Positions 18,094 to 26,836 of a stretch of 64,000 bases of DNA are shown one piece after another (positions within the stretch are counted from its first letter, which is position 1; every line of letters begins with the position of its first letter). The notes beneath the pieces were generated by a model that was not told the origin of the DNA, did not search any database, and saw nothing but the letters and a program-made list of their open reading frames with translations. Origin of the DNA: Alcanivorax borkumensis SK2 (lineage in GTDB: Bacteria > Pseudomonadota > Gammaproteobacteria > Pseudomonadales > Alcanivoracaceae); NCBI RefSeq assembly GCF_000009365.1, contig NC_008260.1, forward strand, positions 2,513,001 through 2,577,000. Direction: 5' to 3'. The position numbers and the translations under genes were made by a program.

Positions 18094-18906
18094 TCAGCGG
18101 ACCAACTGATAGTCGCGATAAAAGTCATACACGGCCTGGGTAAAGGTGTCCGGGGTCGACAGGAAGGGTACATGGGCCACCTGCTCAATCAAGGCCGTGC
18201 GGCCATTACCAATCAACGGCTCCACCGCGGCCATGACTGCCGCCGGCACGATATGATCATGTTCACCGAACACCATCAGCACCGGCATAGACAACGCAGT
18301 TAATGACTCACGCAAGTCGCTGTCGCGCAGGATGTTCAACCCGCCGCGCAGGGCTCTCGGCGCCGGCAAACCACAGAAATACAAAATCTGTTTGAGACGC
18401 GCAGTATCCTCACGCATGGCCGCACTGCCCTTGCAATTGAGCGCCAGAAAACGGACCAGCGTGCCTTCATTGTCTTCATTAAACATCTCGGCGAACTTGG
18501 CCAGAATCTCCGGCTTCATGGCGGGAGCCCAATCGTCTGCGGCGGTAAATCGCGGGGAAGTCGCCACCGTCACCACCGATTGCACCCGCTCCGGCGCCTT
18601 CTCTGCCATGGCCAATGCCACCAACCCACCCAACGACCAGCCCAGCAAATGGGCCTTCTGCGGCATAATCGCCAGCACCTGTTCGGCCAGAAAATCCAGG
18701 CTGTAATCATCATTAGGCAAGGGGCTCTGTCCCATGCCGGGTAAATCCACCACGGTGACGCGAAAGTGCGCTAGCAAGGCCGGCACAATATCATCAAAGA
18801 CAATGGCATGTAGGCCCCAGCCATGAATCAGAACAATGTCCTGGGCTTGGGCATCATCAACACCGGTGGCCCGATAAGTGTTATGAAAAGGGATCAACCT
18901 GGGCAT
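18094..18906 (-). CDS. bioH: Pimeloyl-ACP methyl ester esterase BioH
   Basis: Removes the methyl group added by BioC, releasing pimeloyl-ACP. 270 residues, alpha/beta hydrolase fold: HGWGLHAIVF oxyanion region, nucleophile GWSLGG (Ser91), acid in GEHDHIVP and His in HVPFLSTP. A good AAGGAAG ribosome site precedes the ATG. It sits between bioF and bioC in the operon, as in Pseudomonas. Confidence 0.95.
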   Translation of the reverse strand: MPRLIPFHNTYRATGVDDAQAQDIVLIHGWGLHAIVFDDIVPALLAHFRVTVVDLPGMGQSPLPNDDYSLDFLAEQVLAIMPQKAHLLGWSLGGLVALAMAEKAPERVQSVVTVATSPRFTAADDWAPAMKPEILAKFAEMFNEDNEGTLVRFLALNCKGSAAMREDTARLKQILYFCGLPAPRALRGGLNILRDSDLRESLTALSMPVLMVFGEHDHIVPAAVMAAVEPLIGNGRTALIEQVAHVPFLSTPDTFTQAVYDFYRDYQLVR

Positions 18907-18965
18907 TCATCTTCCTTTTTTTGCCACAGAAGAAACAACGATCTCGGTGGTAAAAAGTCTGTGAT

Positions 18966-20126
18966 TTAAACGTCTTGGGTTTGGCATTGCGCCAGCGCCG
19001 CCAGCAACGCATCCACATCCTCAACCTCATGGGCGGCAGATAACGTCACTCGCAAGCGCGCTTCACCTTCCCGCACCGTGGGCGGGCGGATCGCGGTAAT
19101 GAGAAACCCTTTTTCGCGAAGTGCCTCACTGAGCGCCGTGGCATCCACATCACTGCCAATCAGCAAAGGCTGGATAGGCGTTTGCGATGGCATCAGGGTG
19201 TAGCCCAACGCACGGGCACCCTGGCGGAAACGGGCGATCAACTCTGCCAACGTATCCCGACGCCAATTCTCCTCTCGGGATTTTCTCAGGCTAACCAGGG
19301 TGGCGCTGGCCACGGCGGCAGGCATGGCCGTGGTATAGATAAAAGTGCGGGCGAACTGGATCAATGTTTCGATTAATTCATCGCTACCGGCCACAAAAGC
19401 ACCCGCCGTACCCAATCCTTTACCTAGGGTTCCCATCAGCACCGGCACCCGTTCGTTGACGCCCTGAGTGAAGACACTGCCACGGCCCTGAGCGTCCAGC
19501 ACGCCGATGCCGTGGGCATCATCCACCATCAACCAGGCATCATGGCCTTCGCAGGCCTCGGCATAGTCCACCAGTGGCGCCTCGTCGCCATCCATACTGA
19601 ACACCCCGTCGACCACCACCAATTTCCGGCGCGCCTCACTGCGGGCCAATTGGCTAGCCAGCGCCTGCCCATCATTATGGGGAAACCGTCGAAAACGGGC
19701 ACCACTGAGTAAACCGCCATCCAGCAGCGAGGCATGATTAAGACGGTCTTGGAACACCGCATCCCCCTTGCTCAGCAAGGCGGTCATAACGCCCAGGTTG
19801 GCCATGTAACCGGTGGAGAACAACAAGGCACGCTGACGACCGGTATGGGCCGCCAGCGCTTCCTCCAGCTGTTGGTGGGGACGTTGATGACCACACACTA
19901 AATGCGAGGCGCCACTGCCCACCCCCCAATCCGCAGCGCCTTGTTGAAAGGCCGCCACCACAGCCGGGTCATTGGCCAAACCAAGATAATCATTGCTGCA
20001 GAAATTCAGATACTGGCGCCCACCCAGCAACGCATGGCGGCCACTGGGGCCATCCATGATACGCGCTTGCCGGTAACGGTGCTGGCGGCGGCGTGCAGCC
20101 AGATCGGTGGCCAGATCAAAGCCCAC
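18966..20126 (-). CDS. bioF: 8-amino-7-oxononanoate synthase BioF
   Basis: PLP enzyme joining pimeloyl-ACP and alanine. 386 residues. Features are NFCSNDYLGLANDP, the PLP region VDDAHGIGVLD and the Schiff-base lysine in GTLGKGLGTAGAF (Lys236). The start is GTG, 9 bases after the bioB stop, with a GAGGT ribosome site; this tight spacing indicates co-transcription with bioB. Confidence 0.96.
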   Translation of the reverse strand: MGFDLATDLAARRRQHRYRQARIMDGPSGRHALLGGRQYLNFCSNDYLGLANDPAVVAAFQQGAADWGVGSGASHLVCGHQRPHQQLEEALAAHTGRQRALLFSTGYMANLGVMTALLSKGDAVFQDRLNHASLLDGGLLSGARFRRFPHNDGQALASQLARSEARRKLVVVDGVFSMDGDEAPLVDYAEACEGHDAWLMVDDAHGIGVLDAQGRGSVFTQGVNERVPVLMGTLGKGLGTAGAFVAGSDELIETLIQFARTFIYTTAMPAAVASATLVSLRKSREENWRRDTLAELIARFRQGARALGYTLMPSQTPIQPLLIGSDVDATALSEALREKGFLITAIRPPTVREGEARLRVTLSAAHEVEDVDALLAALAQCQTQDV

Positions 20127-20135
20127 GGGCAGACC

Positions 20136-21287
20136 TCAGTGTTCGGTAGCGGTGGGGCGCCCGGTGTCCTTGTCGAGCACGTGCTTGGCCGTGCGTTTGC
20201 TGTCCATGGCATTGTAGAAGAGCCCAGCCTCCTCGGCTTGTTGCTCAGAAACCTGAGCCTGGATGGCTTCTTCATGGGCCTCGTCCGACGCCTCGTGACG
20301 GGGGTCCAATGGATGGATACCCAAGCGCTTGAACAAGCGCTGATCGTGGTTGGCTTCCGGGTTATCGGTAGTCAGCAAGCGTTCGCCATAAAAAATGGAA
20401 TTGGCACCGGCCATAAAGCACAGGGCCTGGGCTTCATCGTTCATTTCCTGACGGCCGGCGGACAACCGCACATAGGATTGCGGCATCAAAATTCGCGCCA
20501 CGGCTACAGTGCGCACGAATTCAAACGGGTCCAGATCGTCCACATCCGCCAGCGGCGTACCTTCAATTTTAACCAACATATTGATCGGCACCGATTCCGG
20601 ATGGTGCGGCAGATTCGCCAGCTGCTGCAACAAACCCACCCGGTCATTGCGCTCTTCGCCCATGCCTACGATGCCACCGCAGCACACTTTCATGCCCGCA
20701 TCACGCACATTGGCTAAGGTCGAAAGGCGATCGTTATAAGTCCGGGTGGTGATCACCTGCCCGTAGTATTCCGGGGAGGTATCCAGATTGTGGTTGTAGT
20801 AATCCAGGCCCGCCTCTGCGAGAGCTCCCGCCTGCCCTTCATTGAGCATACCCAGGGTCATGCAGGTTTCCATGCCCAGGTCTTTAACCTGACGGATCAT
20901 ATCCAGCACGTAGGGCATATCCTTGTCACGGGGGCTACGCCAAGCGGCGCCCATGCAGAAACGGGACGCCCCGTTTTGCCGAGCGGCACGGGCCTCTTCC
21001 ACTACTCTGGAAACTTCCAACAATTTTTCTTTTTCCAGCTCGGTGTTGTAGTGCCCAGACTGGGAGCAGTATTTGCAGTCTTCCGGGCAAGCACCGGTCT
21101 TAATCGACAACAGGGTGCTCACCTGCACGGCATTAGGATCGAAATGGGCCCGGTGCAAAGCGGCTGCCTGGAACAACAAGTCGTTGAATGGCAGAGCAAA
21201 CAGAGCGTCGATCTCACTACGTTTCCAGTCATGGCGTACAGCCATATCCGTGGATCGCGATTGGGGGGAACTGGCGATAGCCGGCAT
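20136..21287 (-). CDS. bioB: Biotin synthase
   Basis: Radical SAM enzyme that inserts sulfur into dethiobiotin. 383 residues. The 4Fe-4S motif is CPEDCKYC (Cys67, 71, 74); further conserved segments are [28 protein letters not shown] and [12 protein letters not shown]. The last 60 residues form a long polar tail typical of Pseudomonas-type BioB. It is first in the operon, with ribosome site GAGGAGA, and divergent from comF across 45 bases. bioA is not in the window. Confidence 0.97.
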
Positions 21288-21332
21288 GCTTCATTCTCCT
21301 CGATTAACCTCAGCAGGCTAAGGAGCCCTGTA

Positions 21333-22076
21333 ATGCCTGTCAACCTGAAAGCCGCAACAAAAGTTTACTGCAGTACATTTTTTAATCGCATCAACCCATC
21401 GCCCTGCCCGCTATGCGGCAAATCTGAAAGCGGGGCATTGTGTACCGACTGCCTTCGCCTGCTCGCACGGGTCACCGGGCCGGTCTGTCGTTGCGGGCTC
21501 CCTCATGGCGATACACCCCTCCCTTCTCCAGACTCCCTCCCCCCTCTGTGTGGCCGCTGCATTCGCCAACCACCCGCCTTTTCCGCCAGCCAATCTCCAC
21601 TGCAATACGGCTTTCCGCTGGATGCGCTGATCACCCGTTACAAACATAAGGGGGACCTGACCGTGGAACGGGCCATCCTGCCGCTGCTGGCGGAAACGCC
21701 ACTGCCATGGCCGGATACCGATGCCCTGTGTCCGCTCCCTGTTCACTGGCGACGACGCTGGCGCCGAGGCTTCGATCAGGGAGCACGACTCGCCAATCTG
21801 ATGGGCGACTGCTGGCAACGCCCGGTGCTGCCCGCACTAGTGCGCCAACGCCATACACCCAGCCAGCAAGGGCTGACCCGCCACCAACGACAACGCAATT
21901 TACGACAGGCTTTCCGCTGTCAGCACTCAGTCACCGGGTTGCGTCTGATTCTGGTGGACGATGTGATGACCACGGGCAGTTCCGCTAGGGCAGCAGCACA
22001 ATGCCTGCTCGACCAGGGCGCCAAGGATGTACGGGTATGGACTCTGGCCCGCACACTGCCACCATCATTAGCCTAA
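21333..22076 (+). CDS. comF: ComF family phosphoribosyltransferase-like protein
   Basis: 247 residues. The N-terminal zinc-ribbon Cys pairs (CPLC, CTDC, CRC, CGRC) are followed by a PRTase domain with the PRPP loop LILVDDVMTTGSSA. ComF proteins are needed for DNA uptake in naturally transformable bacteria, where they help bring single-stranded DNA into the cytoplasm; GntX is the E. coli relative. An AAGGAG ribosome site fixes the ATG. The frame stays open far upstream through bioB, but that part is antisense to bioB and is not used. Confidence 0.93.
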   Translation: MPVNLKAATKVYCSTFFNRINPSPCPLCGKSESGALCTDCLRLLARVTGPVCRCGLPHGDTPLPSPDSLPPLCGRCIRQPPAFSASQSPLQYGFPLDALITRYKHKGDLTVERAILPLLAETPLPWPDTDALCPLPVHWRRRWRRGFDQGARLANLMGDCWQRPVLPALVRQRHTPSQQGLTRHQRQRNLRQAFRCQHSVTGLRLILVDDVMTTGSSARAAAQCLLDQGAKDVRVWTLARTLPPSLA

Positions 22077-22614
22077 CAGCCGCTGCTGGAGCAGCCCCTA
22101 AGATCAATAATCACTCTTATGCATAATAACGACCTATTTACAGCAGGATTCACAATAGCAAGAATAATAATTGCCCAGGCTTTACTACGCGTTGGTTGCG
22201 CCTAAGCTCAAGCAAGCAAAGCTAAGCACCAAGCGATGCGCTCCCTGCGTTCACCGAGACTCTGACGACAGAAATCTCTGCTCTGCGGAGGGTGAGCTGG
22301 CCGCCAATGTCTATGCACACGCGGGATTTAGCTGCATTATCCAAATGCAACATAGGCATCGTACTTAAGACGACCTGCTACGCGATCGTTCAGACCCTCA
22401 CTTATCGCTAGGCGATCGACATCTTCGCAGAGGCAAGCGTGTTTCCATGGATCGCTCGACCGTGGGTGAGCCGCTCATGTTGACCATTGCCATGGAGCAA
22501 TACCTGGACACCGAAGGCTACATTTCGACAACGTCACCTAGAGCATTGGCTCTGTTGTTCTGAATTCATTCACAGCGTCAGAATCCGCAATGCCTCAACC
22601 TGGCAAGGAAGAAC
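22077..22614. other. Gene-free stretch, decayed-looking
   Basis: About 540 bases with no convincing gene on either strand. Only short frames (under 70 codons) occur and none resembles a known family. On the minus strand a short Ser/Ala-rich reading (around 22230-22330) is broken by stops. It may be the remains of a lost gene or small mobile element; I see no terminal repeats. Confidence 0.5.
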
Positions 22615-23298
22615 ATGGACATCCACATTGCCCAAGGGCATAACCCACCCCACAACATCCATGGCATTACCGTGGTGATCGACGTGATTCGCGCTTTCAC
22701 CACCAGCCACCATGCCTTTCGCAAAGGCTTGCGTTGCATTTGGCCAGTGGCCAATGCCGAGCAAGCCTTTGCGCTACGCGACGAGCATCTACCTGAAGCC
22801 CTGCTGGCCGGCGAGGTGGACGCCTTGCCCATCCCCGGCTTTGATTTCGGCAACTCTCCTTGGGAAGTCGACCAGGCAGAACTGCAAGGCAAAGAGCTGA
22901 TATTGCGCACCACCAATGGCGTTGCCGCCACTCTGCGCGCCCGGGATAGCCTAGAAGTGTTGGTAGCCGGGCTAGTCAACGCGGAAGCGACAGCCAACTA
23001 TTTACGTAAACAGAATCCGCCCACCGTAGTGCTGGTCGCTTCGCACCCCACCGGCGACGAAGACGTGGCCTGCGCCGAGTACATCCGCCATCTGCTAGGC
23101 GGAGACGGCATTACCTATCAAGCGGCCCGCGAACGGACCCTCAATGCCAAAGCGGCGCAGAAGTTTTATGCCGGCACCCACCCCCGACTACGCCCTCAAG
23201 ATATTGAAGCCGCCGCCAGCAGCGAGGGGGCGAACGCCCTGACCATGCACGTGCGGTTCGACCCGCAACCCTGCATCACAGCTCAACCAGCCCCCTGA
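22615..23298 (+). CDS. comB: 2-phosphosulfolactate phosphatase family protein (ComB-like)
   Basis: 227 residues of the ComB family, whose characterised member is an Mg-dependent acid phosphatase turning 2-phosphosulfolactate into sulfolactate in coenzyme M synthesis. Family segments are VVIDVIRAFTTSHHAF, GEVDALPIPGFDFGNSPWEV and LRTTNGVAATLRA. Coenzyme M is not expected in this organism and no ComA or other sulfolactate gene is near, so the real substrate is open. An AAGGAAG ribosome site precedes the ATG. This comB is unrelated to the competence comB of Gram-positives. Confidence 0.85.
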   Translation: MDIHIAQGHNPPHNIHGITVVIDVIRAFTTSHHAFRKGLRCIWPVANAEQAFALRDEHLPEALLAGEVDALPIPGFDFGNSPWEVDQAELQGKELILRTTNGVAATLRARDSLEVLVAGLVNAEATANYLRKQNPPTVVLVASHPTGDEDVACAEYIRHLLGGDGITYQAARERTLNAKAAQKFYAGTHPRLRPQDIEAAASSEGANALTMHVRFDPQPCITAQPAP

Positions 23299-23392
23299 CA
23301 TCCAGCGTCAATCATTCCGTTCTTTTGATCAATGCATCACCGTCATCGGGCTTGTTACAGTTGATTGAATTTCCACTCAACAGGACAGCCCG

Positions 23393-24637
23393 ATGATCCA
23401 GTGGTCCGAACAACAGCAAATGATCCAGAAAATGGTGCGCGACTTTGTAGAAAAAGAAATTGTGCCGCAGCTGGACGATATCGAATACAACGGCGTTCCC
23501 CCTTACGACATCCTGCGCAAAATGATCAAAACCTTCGGCATGGATGTGATGGCCAAGCAATCGTTCGACAAACAGATTGCCCGCGAGAAAGCCATCGCCG
23601 CCGGTAACGCCGGGGAAGAAAAAAAGAAAAAAGAAGGCCCTTCCGCCATGGCCGGCGAAGAAGCCGCCATGCGCATGATCCCCATTATTGAACTGTGCAA
23701 GCATGCCCAAGGCTTGGTCACCGCCATGGGGGTTTCCATGGGGTTAGGTGGTGGCGCCATCATGAGCAAGGGCACCACTGAGCAAAAAGAGCGCTGGGCT
23801 CTGCCTCTGCTCACATTGGAAAAGGTCGGTGCCTGGGCCATTTCAGAGCCCAATGCCGGCTCCGATGCCTTTGGGCAAATGAAAACCTTGGCTAAACGCG
23901 ACGGTAACGGCGGCTACATCATTAACGGTAGCAAAACGTGGATTACCAACGGCCCCTATGCGGACACCATCATCCTGATCTGCAAACTGGATGAAGAAGG
24001 GGTCCCTGCTGACCAACGTAAGATCGTATCTTTTATTCTCGATAGCGGCATGGAAGGTCTGACCCAATCCAAGCCCTTCAAGAAAATGGGCATCGGCTCC
24101 TCCCCCACAGGCGAACTATTCCTTACCGATGTAAAAGCTGGACCGGAACGCCTGCTGGGCGGCAATGAAGACAGTTATGGCCGCAGCGGCGCCAAAGGCA
24201 CCTTCATGCAAGAGAGGGCTGGCGTCGCGGCCATGGCCTTAGGCATGGTGGAACGTGCCCTTGAGCTAAGCACCCAATATGCCAGCGACCGAGTTCAATT
24301 CGGCCGAGCCATCGGGCAGAACCAACTTATTCAGTTGAAATTGGCCAAGATGGAAGTGGCACGCACCAACCTGCAAAACATGATTTTCCGCTATATTGAA
24401 ATGACCGCCGAAGGTGCGCAGATGACATTGGCCGAAGCCTCTGCCATGAAACTCTACGCTGCCCAGGCCGCCATGGAAGTGGCCACCGAAGCGGTACAGA
24501 TCCATGGCGGCTACGGCTACATGCGCGAATCTCGAGTAGAACAATTAATGCGTGATGCCAAAATTCTACAGATCTATGCCGGCACCGATGAGATGCAAAT
24601 TATCGCCATCGCTCGGGACTTGCTCGGCCGCGTATAA
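23393..24637 (+). CDS. Acyl-CoA dehydrogenase
   Basis: FAD enzyme that introduces the alpha-beta double bond in acyl-CoA. 414 residues: N-terminal helices, beta domain (AISEPNAGSDAFGQM, GSKTWITNGPYAD), C-terminal helices (RVQFGRAIGQNQLIQ, QIHGGYGYMRE). The usual catalytic Glu of IYEGT is Ala here (Ala396 in IYAGTDE), but Glu274 in FMQERAG matches the alternative base position of isovaleryl-CoA and long-chain enzymes. A charged insert with four lysines lies near residues 75-90. It stands alone; chain-length preference cannot be read from the sequence. Ribosome site AGGA. Confidence 0.93.
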   Translation: MIQWSEQQQMIQKMVRDFVEKEIVPQLDDIEYNGVPPYDILRKMIKTFGMDVMAKQSFDKQIAREKAIAAGNAGEEKKKKEGPSAMAGEEAAMRMIPIIELCKHAQGLVTAMGVSMGLGGGAIMSKGTTEQKERWALPLLTLEKVGAWAISEPNAGSDAFGQMKTLAKRDGNGGYIINGSKTWITNGPYADTIILICKLDEEGVPADQRKIVSFILDSGMEGLTQSKPFKKMGIGSSPTGELFLTDVKAGPERLLGGNEDSYGRSGAKGTFMQERAGVAAMALGMVERALELSTQYASDRVQFGRAIGQNQLIQLKLAKMEVARTNLQNMIFRYIEMTAEGAQMTLAEASAMKLYAAQAAMEVATEAVQIHGGYGYMRESRVEQLMRDAKILQIYAGTDEMQIIAIARDLLGRV

Positions 24638-25006
24638 ACCGCGCTCGCTCCATCCATGTGAACGATTCCCCATCGCGCTAGGTGCGAGGGGGAATCGCCC
24701 ACATCCCATACCTCCGCCCCGAACCACACGCCTCCCTCCTTCGTCACAACCTGCGCCACAACATCAGCCTCTATGCAGAAACCCGCGTGCACTTAAATCA
24801 GCCGCCAACAGCGCAAAAATGAACGTCTGCTGTGATGATGATTGGTGCCCAGATTCTTTGCTGATCCTGTTTTCAACCGCCGCAACATGGGCTGAGGAAT
24901 ACAGTAATAACCATGAAACAACCTCTTCCTTTGGCAAGAAGCTAATCGCCGCACTATGCAGCCGGTGTGCTATGATCCATATGTTTTTTATGCTCGGGAG
25001 TAGACA
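24638..25006. other. Intergenic stretch with one strong hairpin
   Basis: About 370 bases without a gene. It begins with the hairpin at 24663-24697 and otherwise holds only short frames. A TATGAT hexamer lies about 35 bases before the lipoprotein gene at 25007 and may be its -10 element, but I see no good -35. Confidence 0.5.
24663..24697 (+). terminator. Hairpin after the acyl-CoA dehydrogenase gene
   Basis: Arms CGATTCCCC and GGGGAATCG are perfectly paired, and inside them TCGC/GCGA extend the stem, giving about 13 bp with a 7-base loop. It lies 26 bases after the stop codon. No T-run follows, so it is a Rho-assisted end or an RNA-stabilising hairpin rather than a textbook terminator. Confidence 0.5.
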
Positions 25007-25702
25007 ATGAAAATAATTAAAACTGCCGCGCTAGCCTTGTTGCTTGTTGCCTGCCAGAGCCAACATGATGAACGCCAAGGTGATTACTACTTTTCACCGG
25101 CCGGCGCTTATATTCTTGACCTTGGCGTCAGCACGTTCCGTGGCGAAGTAGTGCTAGATGAACGCTGTGATCGTAACGGCGGCGCCACCACCTTCTGGGA
25201 CGGCAGCGGCCGTCTGTTCCGCGTGGATTACCTGAAAGTAAACAATCACCCTTCACGCGTGGACTCGGACCTGGCGCTGCTCAATTTGAGTCTCAACCGT
25301 TACCTGAGTGACGCTATCGCCAAAGCACCGATGATTTCCGGCGCAGAAGCCTCCTACCAGGAATTTCTCGACGATGCGGATCGCAAAACACTGTTTGCCA
25401 TCATCGACATCAATGCGGATGCCGCTAAAGTAAAAGATGACGAGGAAGAAAGTGGTGCCTACTACAACGGTTTCCTGCTATTCAAGCAGGGCGAGTTAAT
25501 CTATGTACTGCAGCATCGTCAACCCGTGCTGATGCCCGAAAAGATGAAAGCGATACTACTGAACCTTGCTGCCGGGATGGAAATTCCCGGTGAAGTGCGT
25601 GATGACACAGACATGGAAAAGCTTCATCGCTCGCTGAGAAAAATGAGTCCCAATGGCACTAATGGTAACCCGGTGCGTTTGTGCGAACCTGCGCAGAGCT
25701 AA
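25007..25702 (+). CDS. Hypothetical lipoprotein
   Basis: 231 residues that I do not recognise. A lipoprotein signal peptide is clear: MKIIKTAALALLLVAC, with the lipobox LVAC and the acylated Cys at 16; residue +2 is Gln, so outer-membrane sorting is expected. The mature part is acidic and soluble, with two more Cys (CDRNGG near residue 50 and LCEPAQS at the end) that could form a disulfide. It is flanked by gaps on both sides, so it is probably its own transcription unit. Confidence 0.8.
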   Translation: MKIIKTAALALLLVACQSQHDERQGDYYFSPAGAYILDLGVSTFRGEVVLDERCDRNGGATTFWDGSGRLFRVDYLKVNNHPSRVDSDLALLNLSLNRYLSDAIAKAPMISGAEASYQEFLDDADRKTLFAIIDINADAAKVKDDEEESGAYYNGFLLFKQGELIYVLQHRQPVLMPEKMKAILLNLAAGMEIPGEVRDDTDMEKLHRSLRKMSPNGTNGNPVRLCEPAQS

Positions 25703-25779
25703 ATTGATAATAACGAATGGATCACTGACAATTCTGATGACGGAGTCTGTCATCCATTAGCCAAATTGGATTGATCGCC

Positions 25780-26115
25780 ATGACCACCTTAAAAACACAA
25801 CAATGCGAAGCCTGCAACGCCGATTCCCCTTTGATCAGCGACCAAGACCGTCAAGAACTACACCGGCAAGTTCCAGGCTGGATGCTCGTGGAAGAAGACG
25901 GCATCGAGAAACTGCAGCGGCACTTTACCTTCAAGAACTTTGTTCAGGCCCTGGATTTCACCCACCGGGTCGGCGATCTGGCGGAGCAGGAAGGCCACCA
26001 CCCCGCCATTCTCACCGAATATGGCAAGGTCACGGTCACTTGGTGGACCCATAAAATCCACGGACTGCACCGCAACGATTTTATCTGCGCCGCCAAAACC
26101 GACGCTCTCGTGTAA
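25780..26115 (+). CDS. phhB: 4a-hydroxytetrahydrobiopterin dehydratase
   Basis: Recycles the pterin cofactor after phenylalanine hydroxylation (pterin-4a-carbinolamine dehydratase). 111 residues. The active-site region [23 protein letters not shown], with its adjacent histidines, is canonical. The ATG gives [18 protein letters not shown], the usual Pseudomonas-like start; a TTG three codons upstream is less likely. The partner hydroxylase phhA is not adjacent. Confidence 0.95.
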   Translation: MTTLKTQQCEACNADSPLISDQDRQELHRQVPGWMLVEEDGIEKLQRHFTFKNFVQALDFTHRVGDLAEQEGHHPAILTEYGKVTVTWWTHKIHGLHRNDFICAAKTDALV

Positions 26116-26230
26116 AACCAGGCTCCGCCTGACCGTTTGCCCTAACCGTTTGCATCAACCTTGTGAGCAAACGCGTTGGGGGTGCCCCTAAGCCTTCGCT
26201 AGCATCACCTGTAACGGAGGAGGTAGCAGC

Positions 26231-26689
26231 ATGGCCCTGAGCGAAAAACAACAAAACGCCATCAAGCTCGCCAGCGACAAAAGCTTTCCGTTCGTTGAGC
26301 GCTGTGGAGTACAAACGCTAGAAGTGGAGCGCGGCTACTGCAGGATGCTGATGCCTCTCAAACCCAACCTTAATCACGTTGGCATCATGTACGCTGGGGC
26401 ACTGTACACCATTGCCGAATTGCCCGCCGGCACCCTGTATCTGTCTTCATTCGACACCAAGCGCTTTTATCCCATTGTCAAAGACGTGTGGATTCGCTTC
26501 CGGCGCCCGGCCACCACTGATGTCACCGTGGAAGTAACCCTCAGCGAAGAGGAAATCAGCCGCATCGAAAGCACCACCGAAGAAATGGGCCAATGCGACT
26601 TTGAATGGGATGTGGAAATGAAGGATGCCAATGGCGAAGTGGTTGCTATCAGCCACAACGTCTATCAGCTAAGAAAGATCCGCCGCTAA
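26231..26689 (+). CDS. Hotdog-fold thioesterase-like protein (DUF4442/PaaI type)
   Basis: 152 residues with the hotdog pattern of acyl-CoA thioesterases: LKPNLNHVGIMYAGALYTIAELPAG corresponds to the central helix region and YPIVKDVWIRFRRPATTDVTVEVTLS to the long strands. It could hydrolyse acyl-CoA or act as a YiiD-like domain; the substrate is unknown. A very strong ribosome site (GGAGGAGG) precedes the ATG. It stands alone, convergent with hemE. Confidence 0.75.
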   Translation: MALSEKQQNAIKLASDKSFPFVERCGVQTLEVERGYCRMLMPLKPNLNHVGIMYAGALYTIAELPAGTLYLSSFDTKRFYPIVKDVWIRFRRPATTDVTVEVTLSEEEISRIESTTEEMGQCDFEWDVEMKDANGEVVAISHNVYQLRKIRR

Positions 26690-26716
26690 AAGCGGCACGC
26701 AACAATGAGGGAAAGA

Positions 26717-26739
26717 GTGGGCGACCACATGGTGCCCAC
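26717..26739. terminator. Hairpin between the thioesterase gene and hemE
   Basis: GTGGGC...GCCCAC with inner ACC/GGT pairing makes a stem of about 9 bp in the convergent spacer. There is no T-run, so bidirectional termination is only a guess. Confidence 0.35.
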
Positions 26740-26836
26740 CCAGCACAAGGCATACCGTTACAGGTTCACAATGAAAAAGAAAAATCGGAGGGAGCGTCCC
26801 TGCTTTCCCTATCCAATGTTGTAGCTTGCAGCTCGG

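Noticed and set aside
18087..18128. Frameshift or fusion between bioH and bioC
   Set aside because: The overlap vanishes when bioC begins at its GTG; both proteins are complete.
20790..21332. Long N-terminal extension of comF
   Set aside because: It is antisense to bioB, and comF has its own ATG with an AAGGAG ribosome site at 21333.
21288..21332. BirA operator between bioB and comF
   Set aside because: A near-dyad TTAACCT/AGGCTAA is present, but it does not match the known BirA box and has a mismatch.
22487..22678. Short plus-strand frame before comB
   Set aside because: It overlaps the comB start, lacks a ribosome site and matches nothing.
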